From: Sphingomonadaceae bacterium | GTDB taxonomy: Bacteria > Pseudomonadota > Alphaproteobacteria > Sphingomonadales > Sphingomonadaceae | Assembly (NCBI GenBank): GCA_014380205.1 | Contig: JACMKH010000358.1 | Location: 1 to 5,288 of the forward strand | Reading direction: 5' to 3' | DNA length: 5,288 nt | Made by a program: the position numbers and the translations under genes | The notes under the pieces: generated by a model | The model's database searches: none | Told to the model about the DNA's origin: nothing | Seen by the model: the letters and a program-made list of their open reading frames with translations, nothing else | Shown: one piece after another, positions 1 to 5,288 of the stretch | How the letters are laid out: each line of letters begins with the position of its first letter | Position numbering within the stretch: position 1 is the stretch's first letter

Positions 1-781
1 CGATCTCCGCCTGGTCCTTCGGCGGATGCGCGGCGATGTCGGCGAGCGTCTCGTCGCGGACGAGGCGGCCGCGCGGCAGGTCCTTGGACTGCGCCTCGCG
101 CTCGCGCCACGCGGCGAGCGCCTTCAAGCGCCCCAGCACCTCGGGCTTGCGGCTCGATACGCGGATGCGCTTCCATGCCTCGTCGGGCTCGTTGGCGTAG
201 TTTGCTGGATCGGCGAGCCGTTCCATTTCCTCGTCGATCCACGCGCCGCGATCGGTCTTGATCAGCCGCTTGAGCAGCTTGGGAAAGATCTCGGCGAGGT
301 GGACGACGTCGCCGATCGCGTAATCGATCTGGCGCTTGTCGAGCGGGCGCCGGCCCCAGTCGGTGAAGCGCGCGCCCTTATCGAGCTGGTGGCCGAGCAT
401 AGTCTCGACGAGGTTCGAATAGCCGACCTGCTCGCCCATCCCGAGCGCCATCGCGGCGATCTGCGTGTCGAAGATCGGATGGGGGGTCTTGCCGGTCAAA
501 TTGTAGACGATCTCGACATCCTGCCCGCCCGCGTGGAAGACTTTCAGCACCTCCTCATTGTCGGCGAGCAGGTCGAGCAGCGGGGTCAGGTCCATCCCCG
601 GGGCCTTGGGATCGACCGCCGCGGCCTCCCCGGCGTCGCCGATCTGGATCAGGCAGAGATCGGGCCAATAGGTGTTCTCGCGCATGAACTCGGTGTCGAC
701 CGCGACAAACTCGCCCTGGGCGAGCCGCGCGCAGATTTCGGCGAGCGAGGCGCTGTCCGCGATCAGCGGGTGGATGTGCAT
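1..781 (-). CDS. rnd: Ribonuclease D, N-terminal 260 residues (3' end of gene cut by window edge)
   Basis: RNase D is a cytoplasmic 3'-to-5' exoribonuclease that trims tRNA precursors and other structured RNAs. I translated the minus strand from the ATG at 781-779; the frame is open for 260 codons to the left edge. All DEDDy catalytic positions are visible: D29 and E31 in the Exo I motif (VAVDTEF), D88 in Exo II (FHAGGQDVE), and Y154 and D158 in Exo III (IDYAIGDVVHL). These sit almost at the E. coli numbering (28, 30, 85, 151, 155). The exonuclease fold covers about residues 1-175. Residues from about 205 (WKRIRVSSRKPEVLGRL) look like the start of the HRDC RNA-binding domain. Full-length family members run about 375-390 residues, so roughly the last third is missing. 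No in-frame ATG, GTG or TTG was found in the few codons just upstream, and no Shine-Dalgarno sequence precedes the ATG. The gene is divergent from aspS. Very confident. Confidence 0.96.
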   Translation of the reverse strand, partial: MHIHPLIADSASLAEICARLAQGEFVAVDTEFMRENTYWPDLCLIQIGDAGEAAAVDPKAPGMDLTPLLDLLADNEEVLKVFHAGGQDVEIVYNLTGKTPHPIFDTQIAAMALGMGEQVGYSNLVETMLGHQLDKGARFTDWGRRPLDKRQIDYAIGDVVHLAEIFPKLLKRLIKTDRGAWIDEEMERLADPANYANEPDEAWKRIRVSSRKPEVLGRLKALAAWREREAQSKDLPRGRLVRDETLADIAAHPPKDQAEI

Positions 782-820
782 CGCGCGGTTATAGGCGCGG
801 GGCGGGGGAGGGCAATCAAC
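782..820 (-). promoter_or_regulatory. Candidate rnd promoter, possibly giving a leaderless mRNA
   Basis: Reading the minus strand, a TATAAC hexamer (793-788) lies six bases before the rnd ATG. Upstream are TTGCCC (815-810, 16-bp spacer) and TTGATT (819-814, 20-bp spacer) as possible -35 elements. A start site 6-8 bases after the -10 box would fall on or next to the A of the ATG, so the message would have little or no 5' leader. This agrees with the absence of any Shine-Dalgarno sequence. The -10 match is good and the -35 match is weak. Inferred from sequence only. Confidence 0.42.
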
Positions 821-852
821 TTGGGGATGACTATCCACCGTCGAGTGCTTAA

Positions 853-893
853 GGGGGCCGCTTCCCTGCGTCCCCGAGCCCTTCGGAACCCCC
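853..893 (+). promoter_or_regulatory. Inverted repeat (possible stem-loop) directly before the aspS start codon
   Basis: GGGGGCCG at 853-860 can pair with CGG (884-886) and CCCCC (889-893), leaving AA (887-888) as a bulge and a loop of about 23 bases. The only Shine-Dalgarno-like stretch before aspS, GGAA at 885-888, lies inside the 3' arm, and the ATG follows immediately at 894. If the transcript includes this segment, the hairpin could limit ribosome access. The loop is long and the region is GC-rich, so chance pairing is quite possible. Confidence 0.3.
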
Positions 894-2663
894 ATGCACG
901 CCTATCGGACCCATAATTGCAACGAGCTCCGCCGCGAGCAAGTCGGCGAGACCGCGCGCGTCTCGGGGTGGGTGCATCGCAAGCGCGATCACGGCGATCT
1001 CGTGTTTCTGGATCTGCGCGACCATTACGGGATCACGCAGATCGTCACCGAGGTCGACGGGCCGGCGTTCGCGGTGATCGAATCGCTCAGGCCCGAATCG
1101 GTGGTGACGGTGACGGGGAAGGTGGTCGCGCGCGCCGACGAGGCGGTCAACGAAACGCTGCCGACGGGCGCGGTAGAGATTCGCGCCGAGGCGGCCGAGA
1201 TTCAGTCACAGGCGCAGGAGCTGCCGATGCCGGTGGCAGGCGAGGCCGATTATCCCGAGGATATTCGCTTGCGCTACCGCTATCTCGACCTCAGGCGCGA
1301 GCGGCTTCACGCCAATATCGTGCTGCGTTCGAACGTGATCTCGTCGATCCGACGGCGGATGATCGAGCAGGGCTTCACCGAATTCCAGACGCCGATCCTG
1401 ACCGCTTCGAGCCCCGAGGGCGCGCGCGACTATCTCGTTCCCAGCCGCGTTCACCCCGGCAAATTCTACGCGCTCCCCCAGGCGCCGCAGATGTTCAAGC
1501 AGCTGATCATGGTCGCGGGGTTCGACCGCTATTTCCAGATCGCGCCCTGCTTCCGCGACGAGGACGCGCGCGCCGACCGTTCGCCGGGCGAGTTCTACCA
1601 GCTCGATTTCGAGATGAGCTTCGTCACGCAGGACGATGTTTTCAACGCGATAGAGCCCGTTCTTCGCGGCGTGTTCGAGGAGTTCGCGGGCGCGCGAAGC
1701 GTCGATCCCGCCTTCCCGCGCATTCCGTTTCGCGAGGCGATGCTGCGCTACGGCAGCGACAAGCCCGACCTCAGGAACCCGCTCGAGATCGCGGATGTGT
1801 CATCGCATTTCGAGGGCTCGGGCTTTGGGCTGTTCGCCAACATCGTCGACTCGGGCGGCGTGGTGCGCGCGATTCCCGCGCCGGGGACGGGCGACCGCGG
1901 CCGGCGCTGGTTCGATTCGATCAACGAATGGGCGCGCGGCGAGGGCTTCGCGGGGCTCGGCTATATCAACCGCAAGGACGGCGCGCCCTCCGGCCCCGTC
2001 GCCAACAACCATGGCGAGGAGGCGACCGCGAAGCTGCTCGCCGAGCTCGGGATAGGCGCGAACGACAGCGTGTTCTTCGCCGCGGGCAAGGAGGCCGACG
2101 CCACGCGGCTCTCTGGGCTCGCGCGGACCAAGCTGGGCGAAGAACTCGGGTTGATCGATACCAAGGCGTTCAAATTCTGCTGGATTGTCGATTTCCCGAT
2201 GTACGAATATGACGAGGAAGCGAAGAACATCGACTTCTCGCACAACCCCTTCTCGATGCCGCAGGGCGAGCTCGCGGCGCTCGAGAGCCAGGACCCGCTC
2301 GACATCCTCGCCTGGCAGTATGACATCGTCTGCAACGGCGTCGAGCTCTCCTCAGGCGCGATCCGCAACCACCGGCCCGAAATCATGTACAAGGCGTTCG
2401 AGATCGCGGGCTACAGCCGCGACGAGGTCGACATGAATTTCGCGGGGATGATCAACGCCTTCAAATATGGCGCGCCGCCCCACGGCGGCTCGGCGCCGGG
2501 AATCGACCGCATTGTCATGCTGCTCGCCGACGAGCCCAACATCCGCGAGGTGATCCTCTTCCCGATGAACCAGAAGGCGGAGGACCTGATGATGGGGGCT
2601 CCGGCGGAGGTGCGGCCTCAGCAGCTGCGTGAGCTTAACATCCGGGTAGTGGATCAGAGCTAA
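894..2663 (+). CDS. aspS: Aspartyl-tRNA synthetase (bacterial type, 589 aa, complete)
   Basis: AspRS is a cytoplasmic class IIb synthetase that attaches aspartate to tRNA-Asp using ATP. The length (589 aa) matches the bacterial family. Domains in order: an OB-fold anticodon-binding domain at about residues 1-105 ([10 protein letters not shown] at 25-34), the class II catalytic core, the bacterial GAD insertion at about 290-420, then the rest of the core. Motif 1 lies in the helix and strand around 145-170, followed by [14 protein letters not shown] (172-185) and the amino-acid-site segment QAPQMFKQ (196-203). Motif 2 is FRDED (220-224, with R221). Motif 3 is GIDR (536-539, with R539), after GAPPHGG (526-532). 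There is one extra Gly (G232, SPGEF) compared with E. coli, a form I recall as common in alphaproteobacteria. H33 is the residue typical of non-discriminating enzymes, but E83 is not. The ATG at 894 gives the standard N-terminus; the ribosome site is weak (GGAA 885-888). Probably co-transcribed with the PPK2 gene. Confidence 0.98.
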   Translation: MHAYRTHNCNELRREQVGETARVSGWVHRKRDHGDLVFLDLRDHYGITQIVTEVDGPAFAVIESLRPESVVTVTGKVVARADEAVNETLPTGAVEIRAEAAEIQSQAQELPMPVAGEADYPEDIRLRYRYLDLRRERLHANIVLRSNVISSIRRRMIEQGFTEFQTPILTASSPEGARDYLVPSRVHPGKFYALPQAPQMFKQLIMVAGFDRYFQIAPCFRDEDARADRSPGEFYQLDFEMSFVTQDDVFNAIEPVLRGVFEEFAGARSVDPAFPRIPFREAMLRYGSDKPDLRNPLEIADVSSHFEGSGFGLFANIVDSGGVVRAIPAPGTGDRGRRWFDSINEWARGEGFAGLGYINRKDGAPSGPVANNHGEEATAKLLAELGIGANDSVFFAAGKEADATRLSGLARTKLGEELGLIDTKAFKFCWIVDFPMYEYDEEAKNIDFSHNPFSMPQGELAALESQDPLDILAWQYDIVCNGVELSSGAIRNHRPEIMYKAFEIAGYSRDEVDMNFAGMINAFKYGAPPHGGSAPGIDRIVMLLADEPNIREVILFPMNQKAEDLMMGAPAEVRPQQLRELNIRVVDQS

Positions 2664-2691
2664 TCGTCCTGTCGCGGAGTCGACCGAGCGC

Positions 2692-3459
2692 ATGACCATC
2701 AACCTTTCCGAATACGAGTCCGGCGCGCCGTTCGACGGCGACTATTCCGACGCGCTTGAAGACCTCCAGCAGCGGCTCGCGCGGCTCCAGGCCGGCTATA
2801 TCGCGCACCGCCGCCGGGCCGTGATCGTGCTCGAGGGGTGGGACGCGGCGGGGAAGGGCGGGATCATCAAGCGGATGGCCGCCGAATGGGATCCGCGCTG
2901 GTATCAGGTCTGGCCGATCGGCGCGCCGACCGCCGAGGAGAAGGCGCGCCATTTCCTCTGGCGTTTCTGGGCGAAGCTGCCGGGCAGGGGCGAGATCAAC
3001 ATCTTCGACCGCTCATGGTACGGCCGCGTGCTCGTCGAGCGCGTCGAGGGCTTCGCGAGCGAGGCCGAATGGCGGCGCGGCTTCGACGAGATCAACGAGT
3101 TCGAGGCGCAGCAGAAGGACGACGGCACGCCGGTCATCAAGCTGTTCGTCCACACCACCCAGCAAGAGCAGGACGAACGCTTCCGCGACCGGCTCGAGGA
3201 GCCGTGGAAGCGCTGGAAGCTCGGGCCGGACGATTTCCGCAATCGCGCCCGGCGCGCCGACTATCTCGAGTCGATGGCCGAGATGTTCCGGCTCACCGAC
3301 ACGCGCTGGGCGCCGTGGAAGGCGATCGACGGCAACGACAAGAAGGCCGCGCGAATCGCAGCGCTGAGCTATGTCGCCGACGAGCTCGAAAAGCATGTGC
3401 CCGACGGCTTTCCAGAGGTTGATCCGGAGGTGGCGAAGCTGGCCGGGCGTGAGCTGTGA
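2692..3459 (+). CDS. Polyphosphate kinase 2 family protein (single domain, 255 aa)
   Basis: PPK2 enzymes move phosphate between polyphosphate and nucleotides, usually making NDP or NTP from polyphosphate, in the cytoplasm. Visible motifs: Walker A GWDAAGKGG (49-57, K55), Walker B FDRSWYGR (105-112, D106) followed by VERVEGF, and a basic lid segment around 171-177 (PWKRWKL). The adenylate-kinase-like core covers about 40-235; residues 20-42 form a helical lead-in (LEDLQQRLARLQ). The length is normal for one-domain members. The FDRSWYGRVLVERVEGF stretch and the following EIN-FE segment resemble, from memory, a half of the two-domain polyphosphate:AMP phosphotransferases more than classical class I ADP kinases, so the preferred nucleotide is not settled. 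The gene starts 28 bp after the aspS stop with no terminator between; GGAG (2676-2679) is about 12 bases before the ATG, longer than ideal. Family assignment is firm; substrate class is open. Confidence 0.93.
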   Translation: MTINLSEYESGAPFDGDYSDALEDLQQRLARLQAGYIAHRRRAVIVLEGWDAAGKGGIIKRMAAEWDPRWYQVWPIGAPTAEEKARHFLWRFWAKLPGRGEINIFDRSWYGRVLVERVEGFASEAEWRRGFDEINEFEAQQKDDGTPVIKLFVHTTQQEQDERFRDRLEEPWKRWKLGPDDFRNRARRADYLESMAEMFRLTDTRWAPWKAIDGNDKKAARIAALSYVADELEKHVPDGFPEVDPEVAKLAGREL

Positions 3460-3466
3460 CGGCGCG

Positions 3467-3946
3467 TCAATCCGGATAGCCGACCGAGAGAACCTCCCAC
3501 TCCTTCGCGCCCAAGGGCAATCGCACCGTGCGCACTTCGCCAACGCGCGCGCCCCTGAGCGCAAGCGCGAGCGGCGAGCGCCAACTGATCCGGCCCGCGC
3601 CCGCGTCGGCCTCATCCTCGCCGACAAGCGTCACCACGAGACGCTCGTCATCCTCGTCGGCGAGCGTGAGGGTCGCGCCGAAGCGGACGCTGGCGCGATC
3701 CTCCTGCGTGGCGGGATCGAGCACCTTGGCCGCCTTCATCCGCCGCGAGAGATGCGACAGGCGCCGGTCGATCTCGCGGAGCTTCTTGCGGCCGTAGATG
3801 TAATCGCCGTTCTCGGAGCGGTCGCCGTTGCCCGCGGCCCAGGCGATGGTCTCGACGAGCGCGGGGCGCTCGGTGGCGAAGAGGCGCTCGTATTCGGCGC
3901 GGAGCGCGGCGAAGCCGGCGGGAGTGATGTAGTTGGGTTCGGTCAT
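3467..3946 (-). CDS. greB: Transcription elongation factor GreB (159 aa)
   Basis: GreB enters the secondary channel of RNA polymerase and stimulates cleavage of the transcript in backtracked complexes, letting elongation resume. The N-terminal coiled-coil spans about residues 8-77. Its tip carries the conserved acidic pair D42 and E45 in NGDRSENGDY, which position the catalytic magnesium. The following GRKKLREIDRRLSHL is diagnostic for GreB rather than GreA (whose tip reads GDLSENAEY). The C-terminal FKBP-like domain, about 80-159, includes the conserved ISWRSPLALAL segment (about 119-129). The length matches the family (about 158 aa). The ATG at 3946-3944 gives the usual N-terminus; the ribosome site is poor. 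The gene lies 25 bp after the lytic transglycosylase stop on the same strand, so the two could share a transcript. It converges on the PPK2 gene with a 7-bp gap. Very confident. Confidence 0.96.
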   Translation of the reverse strand: MTEPNYITPAGFAALRAEYERLFATERPALVETIAWAAGNGDRSENGDYIYGRKKLREIDRRLSHLSRRMKAAKVLDPATQEDRASVRFGATLTLADEDDERLVVTLVGEDEADAGAGRISWRSPLALALRGARVGEVRTVRLPLGAKEWEVLSVGYPD

Positions 3947-3971
3947 CGCTTCGGAGCTCGGCGGCTATCGC

Positions 3972-5198
3972 TCATCCCGGCGTGTTCTTCCCCAGATAGC
4001 GCGACAGCCGGTTCTGCACGCCGCGCATGTTAGAGCGGTCGGGGTGGAGGAGGTCGTACATCACGGCGTTCTCGAGCACGCGCTGGACGTAGTTCTTGGT
4101 CTCGTAGATCGGGATTTCCTCGATCCAGCGGAGGACGTCGACGCCGGGCGAGCGCGGGTCGCCGTTGGCGGCGATCCACTGGCGCGCGCGGCCCGGGCCC
4201 GCGTTGTACGACGCGAGCGCGAGGACGTGGTTGCCCCATTGATCGTAGACGCTGCGATAATAGCTCGTGCCGAGGGTGATATTATAATTGGTGTCGGTGG
4301 TCAGCGCGGACTGGTTGTAGCTCAGGCCGTTGCGGCGCGAGACCTCGGCGGCGGTTCCCGGCATCAGCTGCATCAGCCCGCTCGCGCCGGCATGGCTGAC
4401 CGCGCGGCGGTCGAACTGGCTTTCCTGGCGCATGATCGCGTGCGCGATCGCGAAGTCGCGGCCTGCCGAGGAGGGCAGGGGGACGATCGGATAGCCGTAT
4501 TCGAAGCCGTCGAAGCGGTGGACGCGCGCGTTGCGGTGGACCATCACGCCCAAGTCGGGGCGGCCGATCTGGAGCGCCATCATCCCCGCGAGGCGATGAT
4601 CGGTCTCGCTCTCGGCGCTTTCGGCGAGCGCGCGGAGGAATGCCGACTGGTCCTGCCACGCGCCGAGTTCGCCGAGCATGCGCACCGCGCGGACCAGCTC
4701 GCGCTGGTTGAACTCGGCCTGCGCCGAGGCGGTGGCGGGCATCGCCGAGGCCGAGGGCAGGGTGAGCGGAAGGCCGAGCCGCTCGGTCGCGAGCTGGCCG
4801 TAGAAATAATCGTAATAGGAGCGCGCCTGCTCGTAATAGCGGTTGGCGGCGTCGCGCTGGCCGGCGGCCTCGGCGGCGCGGCCCGCCCAGTAGAAGCCCT
4901 TCGAGCGCGTCTGCGGCGTGCGCGCGGCGTTGGCGTAGCGCTCGAACATGCCGATCGCCTGGGCGGGGCGGCCTTGGTGCCAGAGCGCGGTGGTGCCCGC
5001 GAGCCAGACGAGGCTGGTGTAGTCGTCGCGCAGCCCGAGCGGCTGGAGGCTGACGTCAGTGCCCTGCGCAAAGGCGTCGTCGACCTTGCTCGCGATGTCA
5101 TAGGCGAGCTGATACTGGCGGTCGCTCGCGGCGGCGCGCGCGTGGAGCAGAAGCACCTCGATCCATTCCTCGGCGTCTATCAGGTAGCGGCGCGGCAT
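3972..5198 (-). CDS. slt: Soluble lytic murein transglycosylase (Slt70 type), lacking its N-terminal part
   Basis: Slt enzymes cleave the MurNAc-GlcNAc bond of peptidoglycan in the periplasm, forming 1,6-anhydroMurNAc ends. The C-terminal catalytic domain is intact (about 248-390): catalytic E259 in IMRQESQFD, GLMQLMPGTA (274-283), LGTSYY (309-314), ASYNAGPG (329-336) and the family ending IPIYETKNYVQRVLENA (362-378). Residues 10-240 are alpha-helical repeats of the superhelical U/L region (DDYTSLVWLAGTTALW, GFYWAGRAAEAAG). The readable frame gives 408 aa, while periplasmic Slt70-type proteins are usually above 600. The signal peptide and first U-domain helices are absent. The ATG at 5198-5196 has no Shine-Dalgarno sequence. 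The frame continues seven codons upstream with Slt-like residues (NAARP) and then meets TAA at 5222-5220; no alternative GTG or TTG start lies between. It may be a 5'-truncated pseudogene, a rearrangement, a sequence error, or a short variant. Upstream of greB by 25 bp. Confidence 0.88.
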   Translation of the reverse strand: MPRRYLIDAEEWIEVLLLHARAAASDRQYQLAYDIASKVDDAFAQGTDVSLQPLGLRDDYTSLVWLAGTTALWHQGRPAQAIGMFERYANAARTPQTRSKGFYWAGRAAEAAGQRDAANRYYEQARSYYDYFYGQLATERLGLPLTLPSASAMPATASAQAEFNQRELVRAVRMLGELGAWQDQSAFLRALAESAESETDHRLAGMMALQIGRPDLGVMVHRNARVHRFDGFEYGYPIVPLPSSAGRDFAIAHAIMRQESQFDRRAVSHAGASGLMQLMPGTAAEVSRRNGLSYNQSALTTDTNYNITLGTSYYRSVYDQWGNHVLALASYNAGPGRARQWIAANGDPRSPGVDVLRWIEEIPIYETKNYVQRVLENAVMYDLLHPDRSNMRGVQNRLSRYLGKNTPG

Positions 5199-5267
5199 AG
5201 GTCGCGCCGCGTTGGCGTCTTAGCCTTCGGCAAAGCGGTACTTTTTCTTTAATATAAGGAGGAAGGC
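5199..5267. other. AT-rich junction between truncated slt and a divergent plus-strand gene
   Basis: The stretch 5221-5270 is about 42% GC by hand count, in clear contrast to the roughly two-thirds GC of the neighbouring genes. It holds the in-frame TAA (minus strand, 5222-5220) that closes the slt frame, a pyrimidine run CTTTTTCTTT (5241-5250), and AATATA just before a strong Shine-Dalgarno sequence. None of the three minus-strand frames of 5199-5288 reads like the missing N-terminal part of Slt. It could be a natural divergent promoter region or the far side of a rearrangement. Confidence 0.55.
5256..5266 (+). promoter_or_regulatory. Strong ribosome-binding site of the partial gene at the right edge
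   Basis: AAGGAGGAAGG contains a full AGGAGG core (5257-5262) five bases before the ATG at 5268. It is by far the best Shine-Dalgarno sequence in the window; the other genes here have weak or no matches. This is the main reason for believing that a real gene starts at 5268. Confidence 0.7.
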
Positions 5268-5288
5268 ATGGGCCCACTGGGTTGGATC
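5268..5288 (+). CDS. First seven codons of an unidentified plus-strand gene (cut by window edge)
   Basis: The ATG at 5268 follows a strong ribosome-binding site and opens a frame reading MGPLGWI before the window ends. Seven residues cannot identify a protein. The short hydrophobic start with Gly and Trp resembles, from memory, the opening of small GlsB/YeaQ/YmgE-type membrane proteins (usually about 80 aa), but this is only a guess. The gene would be transcribed divergently from the transglycosylase and greB genes. Confidence 0.5.

Noticed and set aside
821..852. Candidate aspS promoter with TTGGGG (821-826) and a TGCTTAA-like -10 element (846-852)
   Set aside because: The -10 match is poor and the spacer is about 19-20 bp. 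Too weak to annotate.
26..916. Long plus-strand open frame (296 codons) over the left region
   Set aside because: It is antisense to the rnd frame, whose five catalytic residues are all recognisable. The plus-strand product is rich in Ala, Arg, Gly and Asp without motifs, as expected for an opposite-strand shadow in high-GC DNA.
917..2212. Plus-strand open frame of 431 codons inside aspS
   Set aside because: It overlaps the AspRS frame in another phase and is Arg/Ala-rich with no known motif. AspRS is certain, so this is a shadow.
3470..3477. ATCCGGAT palindrome near the end of greB as a bidirectional terminator
   Set aside because: A four-base-pair perfect palindrome without loop or T-run lies within coding sequence; it does not have terminator structure.
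3371..4033. Plus-strand open frame of 220 codons across the greB region
   Set aside because: Antisense to greB, which has the diagnostic GDRSEN and LREIDRR motifs; no independent support.
4030..5101. Several shorter minus-strand frames inside the slt gene (about 4030-4239, 4282-4659, 4580-5101)
   Set aside because: Out-of-phase shadows made mostly of Arg, Pro, Ala and Ser, fully covered by the recognisable Slt frame.
5221..5250. GCCTTCGGC followed by a T-rich run as an intrinsic terminator
   Set aside because: The stem is at most three base pairs and the T-rich stretch starts about ten bases later. It does not meet a reasonable terminator standard.
3933..5252. Plus-strand open frame of 439 codons opposite the transglycosylase gene
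   Set aside because: The minus strand encodes a clear Slt catalytic domain. The plus-strand translation is a low-complexity Ala/Arg/Val/Gly sequence with no ribosome site or family resemblance.

Overview
The window is about 5.3 kb of high-GC bacterial chromosome. Codon use, protein style and gene order fit an alphaproteobacterium, most likely of the order Sphingomonadales. Supporting marks are the one-residue Gly insertion in the AspRS motif 2 region (SPGEF, a form I recall from alphaproteobacteria), the sphingomonad-style Slt catalytic domain, and the rnd/aspS divergent pair. This assignment comes from remembered family sequences, not from a search. All recognisable genes are core housekeeping or envelope genes. 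I see no phage gene, transposase, CRISPR array, RNA gene or defence cassette.

Layout from left to right. (1) The left edge cuts a minus-strand gene for ribonuclease D (rnd, 1-781), with its first 260 residues present and all five DEDDy catalytic residues intact. (2) A 112-bp divergent intergenic region (782-893) carries a good -10-like box so close to the rnd ATG that the rnd mRNA may be leaderless. It also holds a G5/C5 inverted repeat directly before aspS. (3) aspS (894-2663, plus) encodes a complete aspartyl-tRNA synthetase. (4) After 28 bp follows a complete single-domain polyphosphate kinase 2 family gene (2692-3459, plus), probably co-transcribed with aspS. (5) Only 7 bp further, the convergent gene greB ends (3467-3946, minus). 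(6) 25 bp upstream of greB on the same strand is a soluble lytic murein transglycosylase gene (3972-5198, minus) that lacks roughly its N-terminal third, including the signal peptide. (7) The last 70 bp change character: they are AT-rich, with a strong Shine-Dalgarno sequence and the first seven codons of a plus-strand gene that runs off the right edge.

Functionally the window covers RNA processing (RNase D), tRNA charging (AspRS), nucleotide/polyphosphate energy balance (PPK2), rescue of backtracked RNA polymerase (GreB) and peptidoglycan turnover (Slt). I found no convincing previously undescribed system. The feature most worth following up is the 5' truncation of the transglycosylase at about 5199-5222, where transglycosylase-like reading stops at an in-frame TAA and unrelated, AT-rich sequence begins. 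Smaller points of interest are a possible leaderless rnd promoter, a mixed tRNA-specificity signature in AspRS, and a single-domain PPK2 that resembles half of the two-domain polyphosphate:AMP phosphotransferases.
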